A stretch of DNA of 8,201 nt. Origin: Pseudaeromonas sp041441555 (lineage in GTDB: Bacteria; Pseudomonadota; Gammaproteobacteria; Enterobacterales; Aeromonadaceae). The stretch lies in contig JASDSW010000091.1 of NCBI GenBank assembly GCA_041441555.1, positions 1 through 8,201 on the forward strand. The letters are read 5' to 3'. Below, one piece after another: positions 1 to 6,685 of this stretch. Below the pieces are notes generated by a model. The model had not been told where the DNA came from. It searched no databases and worked only from the letters and a program-made list of their open reading frames with translations. The position numbers and the translations under genes were made by a program. Position 1 is the stretch's first letter; every line of letters starts with the position of its first letter.

Positions 1-15
1 CATCCGAAAAACAGG

Positions 16-53
16 AAAAAATAATGCCAGTCAGGCTTAACTGACTGGCATTA
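16..53 (-). terminator. Intrinsic terminator of sbcB
   Basis: Positions 22-34 (TAATGCCAGTCAG) and 41-53 (CTGACTGGCATTA) form a perfect 13-bp stem with a 6-base loop. Read on the minus strand, the stem is followed at once by a run of six T (positions 21-16). This is a textbook rho-independent terminator, and it lies 55 bases past the sbcB stop codon. The stem may also serve a plus-strand transcript arriving from outside the window, because a second T-run lies at 69-75. Confidence 0.9.
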
Positions 54-75
54 GGAGCTTGCTCCGGGTTTTTTT
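54..75 (+). terminator. Possible plus-strand terminator for an upstream convergent gene
   Basis: GGAG (54-57), loop CTTG and CTCC (62-65) form a short hairpin, followed by GGG and then seven T (69-75). It would end a plus-strand transcript entering from the left of the window. The stem is only 4 bp and three G separate it from the T-run, so alone it is weak. With the 13-bp stem just before it, the pair could act as a bidirectional terminator between convergent genes. Confidence 0.4.
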
Positions 76-107
76 GTGCTTGTTCGTTGGGCCCTGAGGC
101 TCTGCCG

Positions 108-1529
108 TCAGAGACTCTGCAGATAGTGGGCTAGAGCCTTGAGGATGGCGACCTTGCGAGGATCCTGTCCGTGCTGCTCCAGCAGCAACTCCAGCTTGAG
201 CAGAAAACCGTCGGCATGAGTATTCAGATAATCGGCGCAATGGCGATGCCACTCCTGCTGCTCGGAGGCCGACAGGGTCTGCGGGTAGTTGCGGGCTCGA
301 TAGCGAAAGAGCATCTGCTGCAATCGCGGATCATTGAACACGAAGGGGCGGGCGGCCAGCTGTTCCGGCGGCGTACTGCGTACCAGCTCCATGGTGGCTT
401 TATCGCCCTCCTGCACAAATCCGGCATAGAGCGCCAGCTCGGCATCCTGGGCCTTGGGCGTCTCCAGCTCGGCCGAGGGGGTGAACAGCTGCAGCAACTT
501 CTCCCGGATCTCCGGATGCTGGCGTAGCAGGTTGAGGCTGGTGCGGCACTGTTGGCGGTCGATGCCCAACTCATCGGCCCGCTGCTCGCTTAAGGTGGCG
601 GCCGGGGCGAGCACCGGACACTTGTTTAGGTGAACCAGCTTCACGCCGATCGGCAGCTCATCGCCCAACTCCTCCCGCTTGGTATAGAGGCGCTCGCGGA
701 TCTGCTCGCAGCTGAGCTCGATCAACGGCGTCACATCCTTGCTCAGATCGACCACGATCAACGCATTGGCGTTGGTGGGGTGCCAGGCGACGGGCGAGAC
801 CCAGCTGATACAGCCTTGCCTGGAGGAGAACATGCCAGAGACATGTACCAGCGGCTTCATGCTGATCACATCGATCAGCGCCTTGAGCTTGTTCTTTTGC
901 CGCATGCTGTAGAGGTAGTTGAACAGCTTGGGCTGTTTGTCGCGCAACAGTTTGGCGATGCTGATGGTGGCATAGACGTCGGCCAGTGCATCGTGGGCAT
1001 GCTCGTGACTGATGCCGTTGGCCTTGGTGAGCAGCTCCAAACGGAAGCTTGGTTTGCCCTCCTCATCAAATACCCAGTTGATGCCCTCCGGGCGTAGTGC
1101 ATAGCAGGCGCGCACCACATCCAGCAGATCCCAGCGAGAGTTGCCCTGCTGCCAGCTATAGGCGTAGGGATCATGGTAGTTGCGATACAGACTGTAACGC
1201 GTGAATTCGTCATCGAAGCGGATGTTGTTGTAGCCGAGGATGCAGGTCTCCGGTTGACTGAATTCGGCATGGATCCGGGCCATGAACTCCGCCTCGCAGT
1301 AACCCTGCTGGTTGGCCTGTTGCGGGGTAATCCCGGTGATGAGGCAGGCCTCCGGATCGGGTAGATAATCCACCGGCATCTGGCAATAGATCATCAGCGG
1401 CGCGCCAATCGGGTTGAGCTCGCTATCGGTGCGGATCCCGGCAAATTGTGCGGGGCGATCGCGGCCCGGATGGGTCCCGAAAGTCTCGTAATCGTGGAAG
1501 TAGAAAGTGGGCTGTGCTCTGTTTTTCAA
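108..1529 (-). CDS. sbcB: Exodeoxyribonuclease I (ExoI)
   Basis: A 473-residue protein, close to the 475 residues of E. coli ExoI, which degrades single-stranded DNA 3' to 5' in recombination and mismatch repair. The N-terminal DEDDh nuclease domain spans about residues 8-200. Its catalytic residues are all visible: D13 and E15 in FHDYETFG, D106 in NNIRFDDEF, and H179 and D184 in HAHDALAD. An SH3-like region (about 200-350) and the helical C-terminal domain (about 355-473) complete the family architecture. R146 and Y205 line up with E. coli R148 and Y207, which I recall as SSB-tail contacts. The start is a TTG codon (1527-1529). It is the only start-type codon before the catalytic motif, and in-frame stops lie a short way upstream. 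I see no strong Shine-Dalgarno sequence. The gene is bounded by terminators on both sides and so is probably monocistronic. Confidence 0.97.
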   Translation of the reverse strand: MKNRAQPTFYFHDYETFGTHPGRDRPAQFAGIRTDSELNPIGAPLMIYCQMPVDYLPDPEACLITGITPQQANQQGYCEAEFMARIHAEFSQPETCILGYNNIRFDDEFTRYSLYRNYHDPYAYSWQQGNSRWDLLDVVRACYALRPEGINWVFDEEGKPSFRLELLTKANGISHEHAHDALADVYATISIAKLLRDKQPKLFNYLYSMRQKNKLKALIDVISMKPLVHVSGMFSSRQGCISWVSPVAWHPTNANALIVVDLSKDVTPLIELSCEQIRERLYTKREELGDELPIGVKLVHLNKCPVLAPAATLSEQRADELGIDRQQCRTSLNLLRQHPEIREKLLQLFTPSAELETPKAQDAELALYAGFVQEGDKATMELVRSTPPEQLAARPFVFNDPRLQQMLFRYRARNYPQTLSASEQQEWHRHCADYLNTHADGFLLKLELLLEQHGQDPRKVAILKALAHYLQSL

Positions 1530-1618
1530 GGCGGTCGGCTCATCTGCTGTGGGAGGCGAGGAAAAGCGGCACTAGATTCATCACGTAGGGCTCTAACCTC
1601 ATCGACGGATTGGCCCGG

Positions 1619-1627
1619 ATCCTATCA
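1619..1627 (-). promoter_or_regulatory. Weak candidate extended -10 promoter for sbcB
   Basis: On the minus strand this reads TGATAGGAT: a TG dinucleotide one base before TAGGAT, which matches TATAAT at four of six places. No good -35 box lies 16-18 bases further upstream. sbcB needs a promoter somewhere between the terminator at 1701-1728 and its start at 1529, and this is the best match I can find there. The call is tentative. Confidence 0.25.
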
Positions 1628-1700
1628 TGTCCAGGATGGGCAGCCGAAGAGTCACCAAGCGATTCCTCACGAGAATTTCAGTCAGGTATGGCGCATCAAG

Positions 1701-1728
1701 AAAAAAAAGAAGAGGCGAACCTCTTCTT
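1701..1728 (-). terminator. Intrinsic terminator after the 66-residue gene
   Basis: AAGAAGAGG (1707-1715) and CCTCTTCTT (1720-1728) form a perfect 9-bp stem closing a four-base loop that reads TTCG on the minus strand. The minus strand then continues into six T (1706-1701), or eight counting the two at the base of the stem. It lies 45 bases past the stop codon of the small gene and insulates sbcB from transcription arriving from upstream. Confidence 0.9.
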
Positions 1729-1773
1729 GCTGGAGATAGGGGGTGACCCTGTGGTTGGTTTGGCTGCCAAATC

Positions 1774-1974
1774 TTAATCGGACAGCCCCATGAACTCTCT
1801 GGATTGCCAACCGTGGTATTCGCCGATGGCCATTGAGACCATCTCCTCTTCCCGCACACCGAACGGCAGCTTGTTATCAATACAGAGGCTCTTGGTCTCC
1901 TGGTAGGGAGAACCACAACTGTCGAGCACATTGAACACTTGGTCTTTCAGGCGTGAGTAATCAATTCGCTGCAT
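1774..1974 (-). CDS. Small protein of unknown function (66 residues)
   Basis: I do not recognise this family. It encodes 66 residues starting MQRIDYSRLKDQVFNVLDSC and ending REFMGLSD. It has no signal peptide, no transmembrane segment and no zinc-ribbon pattern; the only cysteines are C20 and C31. It is rich in charged residues, leans acidic towards the C-terminus, and looks soluble and cytoplasmic. The case for a real gene is contextual: the ATG is preceded by a strong purine-rich ribosome binding site (GAGGGAAGG, a few bases upstream), a plausible sigma70 promoter lies just beyond it, and a strong intrinsic terminator follows. Minus-strand genes flank it at both ends, with enough room for it to be its own transcript. 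A longer overlapping minus-strand reading frame (1599-1931) lacks this support. Confidence 0.8.
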   Translation of the reverse strand: MQRIDYSRLKDQVFNVLDSCGSPYQETKSLCIDNKLPFGVREEEMVSMAIGEYHGWQSREFMGLSD

Positions 1975-2005
1975 GGGCCTTCCCTCTTGAGTGAAACACC
2001 CACCT

Positions 2006-2034
2006 TTTATTGTTTAAAAAGCAACCGGAGTCAA
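2006..2034 (-). promoter_or_regulatory. Candidate sigma70 promoter of the 66-residue gene
   Basis: On the minus strand, TTGACT (2034-2029, four of six bases matching -35, including the conserved TTGA plus C as five of six) is followed by a 17-base spacer and AATAAA (2011-2006) within an AT-rich stretch. Transcription would begin near position 2000, giving a leader of about 26 bases with the GAGGGAAGG ribosome binding site just before the ATG at 1974. The -35 box and spacing are good; the -10 box is imperfect. Confidence 0.5.
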
Positions 2035-2046
2035 AACACTTGGTGG

Positions 2047-2077
2047 CTCGATCCACACTTTTGTGACCTGGATCGAG
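2047..2077. repeat. Inverted repeat between the flavoprotein and 66-residue genes
   Basis: CTCGATCCA (2047-2055) pairs perfectly with TGGATCGAG (2069-2077). Inside it, CAC (2056-2058) can pair with GTG (2063-2065) around a TTTT loop, leaving ACC as a one-sided bulge. Neither strand has a T-run next to the stem, so it is not a canonical intrinsic terminator. It lies 45 bases past the flavoprotein stop and just upstream of the candidate promoter of the small gene. It could be an mRNA 3'-end stem or a protein-binding site. Confidence 0.6.
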
Positions 2078-2121
2078 TCAGTTCCGGTCAATATCGGCTA
2101 ACCAAGCCACCGGCAAGGGGT

Positions 2122-3396
2122 TCAGGGATGTGCGCGCAGCCAGGCGTCGATGCCGCGAGCGGCCTGATAGCCGGTAGCAAAACAGCCGGTGAGCAAATAG
2201 CCGCCGGTAGGGGCTTCCCAATCGAGCATCTCTCCGGCACAAAACAGTCCGGGCAGTTTGCGGAGCATCAGCTGGGGATCCAGCTCACTCAGGGCGATGC
2301 CGCCGGCACTGCTGATGGCCTCCTCGATGGGGCGGGTTGCATGGACCTCGATTGGCAGCGCCTTGATGGCTGCGGCGAGGCGTGGAATATCGTTAAACAC
2401 CTCGGGGCTCAGCCGCTCACGTAATAGTCCGGCTTTGGCGCCATCGAGCCCCAAACGACTGCGAAGATGGTTAGCCATCGATTTCGAACCCCGGGGTTGC
2501 CTCAACTCACGGAGCACGCGCTCCAAGGAGCGCCCTGGCAGCAGATCCAGGCAGAAGCAGGCGCGCGAATGGCGCTCCAGCTCCTGACGCAGCGCCGGGG
2601 TGAATGGATAGAGCAGACTGCCCTCCATGCCATGTTCGGTGATCACGCATTCGCCTTGTCGCGAAATCGGCTCAGCACTCGCGTTGGTGTGACTCAGAAC
2701 GACGCTCTTGAGCGGCATGCCGGCAAATCGACTGCGGAAATGGTCGCTCCAGCCCATTTCAAATCCACAATTGCTCGGCTTGAGGGGCTGAATGTCGATG
2801 CCTCGTGCCGCAAAGAGGTGAACCCAGGCACCGGTTGAACCGAGGCGCGGCCAACTGGCGCCGCCCAGGGCAAACAGGCAGGCGTCGGCTCGGACGCTGC
2901 TCTCGCCGGTTGGCGTCATGAAATGGAGCCGCTCATCGCTCTGCCACCCCAGCCACTGATGGCGGACATAGAATTGGACTCCCTGCTCGCGCAGCCGCTG
3001 CAACCAGGCCCGCAGGAGAGGGGCAGCCTTCATGTCACACGGAAAAACGCGCCCGGAGGTGCCGATGAATGTCTCGACCCCCAGGGCTTGCGCCCAATCG
3101 CGCAGGGCATCCGCACCAAACTGCGCCAACAGCGGTGCCATGAAGTCAGCGGCCGGGCCATAACGTTGGACAAAGTCGGCATAGGGCTCGGAGTGGGTGA
3201 GATTCATGCCGCCTTTGCCGGCTTGCAAGAACTTGCGACCCACCGATGGCATGGCATCAAACAGCGCCACAGGATGTCCCTGCTGGCTCAGATAGTCGGC
3301 GGCGATGAGCCCGGCCGGTCCGCCGCCGATGATGGCGACAAGGCGCGACTGGGATCGGGCGACGGGATGGGGCAGATCAGTAGCGGATGACAACAT
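2122..3396 (-). CDS. HI0933/YhiN-type FAD-dependent oxidoreductase (TIGR03862-like flavoprotein)
   Basis: A 424-residue flavoprotein. Residues 20-45 hold the dinucleotide-binding Rossmann motif VAIIGGGPAG (GGGPAG at 24-29), with an acidic residue at the end of the second strand (ALFDAMP). Residues 53-70, GRKFLQAGKGGMNLTHSE, match the signature after the Rossmann fold in the HI0933 family (classically GRK...GGGRCNxTN). The C-terminal FAD-binding segment reads LPGLFCAGEMLDWEAPTGGY followed by LLTGCFATGYQAA, at about residues 380-413. These are the hallmarks of the subgroup I know as TIGR03862 (PP_4765 family). The substrate and reaction are unknown, and no membrane segment is evident. The ATG start is preceded by a weak TTAGG ribosome binding site, and no other start codon lies before the Rossmann motif except TTG at codon 2. 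The gene starts 98 bases past the ATPase stop, so it may share that transcript or use the candidate promoter in the gap. Confidence 0.9.
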   Translation of the reverse strand: MLSSATDLPHPVARSQSRLVAIIGGGPAGLIAADYLSQQGHPVALFDAMPSVGRKFLQAGKGGMNLTHSEPYADFVQRYGPAADFMAPLLAQFGADALRDWAQALGVETFIGTSGRVFPCDMKAAPLLRAWLQRLREQGVQFYVRHQWLGWQSDERLHFMTPTGESSVRADACLFALGGASWPRLGSTGAWVHLFAARGIDIQPLKPSNCGFEMGWSDHFRSRFAGMPLKSVVLSHTNASAEPISRQGECVITEHGMEGSLLYPFTPALRQELERHSRACFCLDLLPGRSLERVLRELRQPRGSKSMANHLRSRLGLDGAKAGLLRERLSPEVFNDIPRLAAAIKALPIEVHATRPIEEAISSAGGIALSELDPQLMLRKLPGLFCAGEMLDWEAPTGGYLLTGCFATGYQAARGIDAWLRAHP

Positions 3397-3447
3397 GGCA
3401 ACCTAATTTTCGGCATGTGAAGTGACGGGCGCAGCACGCGCCGGCGC

Positions 3448-3476
3448 AGTGTAACGAGCAGCACGGCGACACTCAA
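3448..3476 (-). promoter_or_regulatory. Candidate sigma70 promoter of the flavoprotein gene
   Basis: On the minus strand, TTGAGT (3476-3471) and TACACT (3453-3448) are separated by exactly 17 bases. Each box matches consensus at four of six positions, including the most conserved bases. Transcription would start near 3441, giving a leader of about 45 bases before the ATG at 3396. The site lies in the gap after the ATPase gene, so the flavoprotein gene need not depend on read-through. Confidence 0.45.
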
Positions 3477-3494
3477 GCCGATGCACTCGCTGCA

Positions 3495-6212
3495 TCATGA
3501 CTTCGTGCAGCGTCGCAGCAACCATTTGCCGGTTTCGATCAGCAGGTAATAGAGCAGTGCCGCCAGCATGACCCAGGGCCATAGTTCCCAGGCAACGGGT
3601 GCTGTTCCGAACAGGGTGTTCATCAGCGGTACATAGGTTTGTAGCCACTGCAGCAGGAGCAGGCTGCCGATGGCCACCCACACGTGACGGTTTCCAAACC
3701 AGGCCTGATGGCTGAAGCTGGCTCGCATCAAGGAGCGGCAGTTGATCAAAAAAAGCATCTCGGCGGCGATCAGTGTGTTGATGGCCAGCGTGCGCGCCAC
3801 CGCCAGCTCCGTGCCCAGCTGAAGGCTCCATTGATAGATCCCCAGGGTCAAGCCGCTCATCAGGATGGCGCTGCCGATGATGAGCAGCCATAACGTCAGT
3901 GGCAGTATGGGTTCGCCGATGTGCCGTGGCGGACGTCGCATCAGATCCCCATCCGGCTGCTCGAAGGCCAACGGCAGCGAGAGGGTGATGGCGCTGACCA
4001 TATTGACCCAGAGGATCTGCACCGGGGTGATGGGCAGGGCGATGCCCAGCACAATGGCGCTCAGCAGCACCAGAGCCTGAGCCCCGTTGGTGGGTAATAA
4101 GAAGACCAGTGCCTTGCGCAGATTCTCATAGATGGTTCGCCCTTCGCTCACCGCATCGCGCAGGGTCGCAAAGTTATCGTCCGCCAGCACCATGCTGGCC
4201 GCCTCCTTGGCGGCCTCGGTCCCTTGCCGGCCCATCGCCACGCCGATATCGGCGCGTTTGAGCGCGGGAGCATCGTTGACGCCATCCCCGGTCATGGCGG
4301 TGACATGACCGGCGGCCTGCAGGGCGGCGATCAGACGCAGCTTATGGCTTGGGGTGGCCCGTGCCAGAATATCGAGCCGCTCAATCTGTTGCGCCAGCTC
4401 GTCATCGGAGAGTTGATCCAGCTCGCTGCCGCTGAGTACCCGTGGCTCATCGGCCAAGCCCAACTGCTGACCGATGGCCATTGCCGTGCTGGCGTGGTCG
4501 CCGGTGATCATGACGATCCGGATCCCGGCGCGTTGACACTCGGCGACGGCCGACTTGGCCTCCTCGCGGGCCGGATCGACCATGCCCACCAGTCCGAGCA
4601 GTTGCCAACCGCTTGGCGGCAGCTCATCGGCCGCCAGATAGGAGGAGCTGTCAGCCTCCGACTGCGGTATCGGATGGACGGCGAAGGCCAGCAGCCGAAG
4701 TCCGGCGCGGGCCATCTCATCGGCGCGACCTTGCCAGGCGTCGGTCGCTGAGCCTGCCAGTCGCTCACAGCGGGGCAGGATCCGCTCGGGCGCCCCCTTG
4801 ATGAATAATCGTCGCTGCCCCTCATGCAGGTTCAGGGTGGCCATGAAGCCATGCGCCGACTCGAAAGGCAACTCGGCCAACCGGGGATTGGCGTTGCGCA
4901 ACATCTGGGCATCAATACCGGCCTTGGCCGCCAGGATCAGCAAGGCCCCCTCCGTTGGGTCGCCGTGCAATTGGGATTCCTTGTCCGGCGTGGGCGGGGA
5001 GAAGCGGGCGTCGTTACAGAGCACGGCCGCCTCGAGCAGCGACCAGAGGGCATCGGTATCATCGATAAAAGCGGATGGCATGGGGGCTTTGCCGTCGAGG
5101 TGGCTTGATTGGGACCGTAATTCCCCTTGGGTGGCATAACCGACGCCGGTCACCTGCAGGGTCTCGTGCGGCAAGGCAACCTGCTGCACCGTCATCTCGT
5201 TGCGGGTCAGGGTTCCGGTCTTATCGCTGCAGATCACGGTGACGGCACCCAGGGTCTCGACGGCAGGCAGGCGGCGGACGATGGCGTTTCGCTGGGCCAT
5301 GCGTTGTACCCCGATGGCCAGGGTGATGGTGATGACGGCCGGTAATCCTTCGGGGATGGCGGCCACCGCCAGGCCGACGGCGGCCATGAAGAGTTCATCG
5401 AGACCGTAGTGCCGGTAAAGCAGACCAAACAGGAAGGTGGCGATGGCCAACAGTACGATCCAGAGCGTCAGTTGACGCCCCAGGCGATCCATCTGCAGGG
5501 TCAGTGGGGTCTGCATCGCCTCAACGGTTTGCAACAGACGGCCGATATGGCCCAGTTCGGTGTCATCGCCGGTGCTGACGACGATGGCGCGCGCGCGCCC
5601 CTGGGTGACCAGAGTTCCGGCGTACAGCATGTTGTTGCGTTCGGCCAAGGGGGTCGTTTCGGATAAGGCTTGCGTCTGCTTGTTGACACTGACCGATTCA
5701 CCGGTGAGCGCACTCTCTTGCACGTAGAGATTGTGACACTCCAGCAGACGCATATCGGCGGGCACCTTGTCGCCGGATTCGAGCATCACCACATCGCCGG
5801 GAACCAGCAGATCGGCATCGAGCTGATGTCGTTCACCGTCGCGCAATGTCATGCAGCGGATCTTCAACAGCTGACGAATGGCGGCCAGGGCGCGCTCGGC
5901 CTTGCCCTCTTGCAGCAGGCCGAACAGGGCATTGATGATGACCACCCCGAGAATCACGGCGCCATCGATCCAGTGATTCGAAAGCCAACTCAGGGCCGCG
6001 GCCAGCAACAGTACATAGATCAGCAAGTTATTGAATTGCCGAGCGAAACGATGGAACCAGGACTCACCCTTCGGCGGCGTCAGCCGGTTGGGGCCATAAT
6101 CGGTCAGCCGGTGGCGAGCTTCCTGATGGCTTAAACCGTCCGGGTGACTATCTAGATTGAGCAGGACATTCTGCTCATCCCAGGCATGCCAGGGCGATGG
6201 AGTCAGAGCCAT
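3495..6212 (-). CDS. P2-type cation-transporting ATPase (CtpF/PacL-like)
   Basis: A 905-residue inner-membrane pump of the P-type ATPase family. In order it shows a cytoplasmic N-terminal cation-ATPase domain (about 5-60); M1-M2 (about 62-100); the actuator domain with TGES (170-173); M3-M4 (about 248-300) with PEGL (287-290); the phosphorylated D330 in DKTGT; the nucleotide-binding domain with HGDPTEGALL (416-425) and KGAPE (472-476); the hinge TGDGVNDAP (641-649); and six C-terminal membrane segments (about 700-900). Cysteine-rich N-terminal metal domains and a CPC motif are absent, which excludes the heavy-metal P1B class. Aligning by eye to SERCA, N709, N737 and E818 (M8) are kept, but E771 becomes Q712 and D800 becomes A741, so Ca2+ specificity cannot be assumed. 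The NMVSA pattern with LAFEQPDG and MRRPPR recalls mycobacterial CtpF. The ATG is preceded by a good AGGAG site (6225-6221). I leave the symbol blank because the ion is uncertain. Confidence 0.93.
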   Translation of the reverse strand: MALTPSPWHAWDEQNVLLNLDSHPDGLSHQEARHRLTDYGPNRLTPPKGESWFHRFARQFNNLLIYVLLLAAALSWLSNHWIDGAVILGVVIINALFGLLQEGKAERALAAIRQLLKIRCMTLRDGERHQLDADLLVPGDVVMLESGDKVPADMRLLECHNLYVQESALTGESVSVNKQTQALSETTPLAERNNMLYAGTLVTQGRARAIVVSTGDDTELGHIGRLLQTVEAMQTPLTLQMDRLGRQLTLWIVLLAIATFLFGLLYRHYGLDELFMAAVGLAVAAIPEGLPAVITITLAIGVQRMAQRNAIVRRLPAVETLGAVTVICSDKTGTLTRNEMTVQQVALPHETLQVTGVGYATQGELRSQSSHLDGKAPMPSAFIDDTDALWSLLEAAVLCNDARFSPPTPDKESQLHGDPTEGALLILAAKAGIDAQMLRNANPRLAELPFESAHGFMATLNLHEGQRRLFIKGAPERILPRCERLAGSATDAWQGRADEMARAGLRLLAFAVHPIPQSEADSSSYLAADELPPSGWQLLGLVGMVDPAREEAKSAVAECQRAGIRIVMITGDHASTAMAIGQQLGLADEPRVLSGSELDQLSDDELAQQIERLDILARATPSHKLRLIAALQAAGHVTAMTGDGVNDAPALKRADIGVAMGRQGTEAAKEAASMVLADDNFATLRDAVSEGRTIYENLRKALVFLLPTNGAQALVLLSAIVLGIALPITPVQILWVNMVSAITLSLPLAFEQPDGDLMRRPPRHIGEPILPLTLWLLIIGSAILMSGLTLGIYQWSLQLGTELAVARTLAINTLIAAEMLFLINCRSLMRASFSHQAWFGNRHVWVAIGSLLLLQWLQTYVPLMNTLFGTAPVAWELWPWVMLAALLYYLLIETGKWLLRRCTKS

Positions 6213-6230
6213 AAATAGATCTCCTATTTA
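6212..6230 (-). promoter_or_regulatory. Ribosome binding site inside a small hairpin before the ATPase start
   Basis: On the minus strand TAAATAG (6230-6224) and CTATTTA (6218-6212) form a 7-bp, AT-rich stem around a 5-base loop GAGAT. The Shine-Dalgarno AGGAG (6225-6221) straddles the stem and loop, and the far arm runs into the first base of the ATG. The stem would be weak, so any effect on translation would be modest or temperature dependent. It may also be a DNA operator. The Shine-Dalgarno call itself is secure; a regulatory role is inference. Confidence 0.5.
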
Positions 6231-6610
6231 AGCGTGGTGGGGGCAAGCGAGGCGGCGTGGATGGTGTCAGATATCAAAAACGACCGTGAGGCGGCGCATG
6301 GCTAACCCACCACAAGCTGTGTTGAGTATGGCGCAGATGAGTACCCCTGTAGCGGCTGATTGGACGAAACCGGTGCGGCAATCACGTTTGCCATCCTGTT
6401 TTTGCGCCGGCAAAGTCTGCAACTGGCCTGCTGGATAAATAATGAACTCGATCACATTTTCCTCGTCAGGGGTACACAAACAGGGTAAGCTGCCCGCACT
6501 TTGGGGTTGGTCGGCGGCCAGTTTTTTCAAATCCGTCTGGCGCGGAATGCCAAGCCCTCTCAGTGCGAATTGAAGTCTTCTCTTCCTCCCGGAACTATTC
6601 CGCAGAAAGG
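6231..6610. other. Divergent intergenic region between the ATPase gene and rhlE
   Basis: No convincing gene lies here. The longest frame (minus, 6530-6267, 87 codons) has a TTG start, no good ribosome binding site and no recognisable family. The region should hold the promoters of both flanking genes, but I find no clean sigma70 pair for either. An AT-rich patch near 6434-6443 (GATAAATAAT) has no -35 box in place. GGCAA (6377-6381), TTTGCC (6387-6392) and GGCAAA (6409-6414) can pair in two mutually exclusive ways. TTTTTT at 6522-6527 is not preceded by a convincing stem. Confidence 0.6.
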
Positions 6611-6655
6611 GCCGGACTTCCCTTTTTGTCCGGCATCATCCGCCCTCATTGGCGG
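6611..6655 (+). promoter_or_regulatory. Tandem hairpins in the rhlE leader
   Basis: Two short GC-rich stems sit back to back just before the rhlE ribosome binding site. GCCGGAC (6611-6617) pairs with GTCCGGC (6628-6634) around a 10-base pyrimidine loop, and CCGCC (6640-6644) pairs with GGCGG (6651-6655) around CTCATT. Neither stem is followed by a T-run, so they are not ordinary terminators. A structured leader on an RNA helicase message suggests control of translation or stability, possibly by the helicase itself; that is inference. Confidence 0.5.
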
Positions 6656-6685
6656 AGCTGCCCCCTCATCTTCAAGTAGGTTGTT

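Noticed and set aside
1599..1931. A 110-codon minus-strand frame overlapping the 66-residue gene
   Set aside because: It runs through the strong terminator at 1701-1728, has no good ribosome binding site and competes with a better supported frame.
3429..3447. A GGCGC/GCGCC hairpin between the ATPase and flavoprotein genes, considered as a terminator
   Set aside because: The stem is short and no T-run follows on the minus strand, so I cannot support a terminator.
3403..3498. A 31-codon minus-strand frame (starting MMQRVHRLECR) whose ATG overlaps the ATPase stop as ATGA
   Set aside because: The overlap suggests translational coupling, but the frame is Arg/Ala-rich as random GC-rich DNA would be, has only a weak ribosome binding site, and covers the likely flavoprotein promoter.
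5587..5598. A GC dinucleotide run (GCGCGCGCGC) in the ATPase gene
   Set aside because: It simply encodes Arg-Ala-Arg-Ala in a surface segment, and the reading frame is intact.
6267..6530. An 87-codon minus-strand frame in the ATPase-rhlE gap
   Set aside because: It starts with TTG, lacks a convincing ribosome binding site, has no recognisable domain, and occupies the region where the flanking promoters should be.
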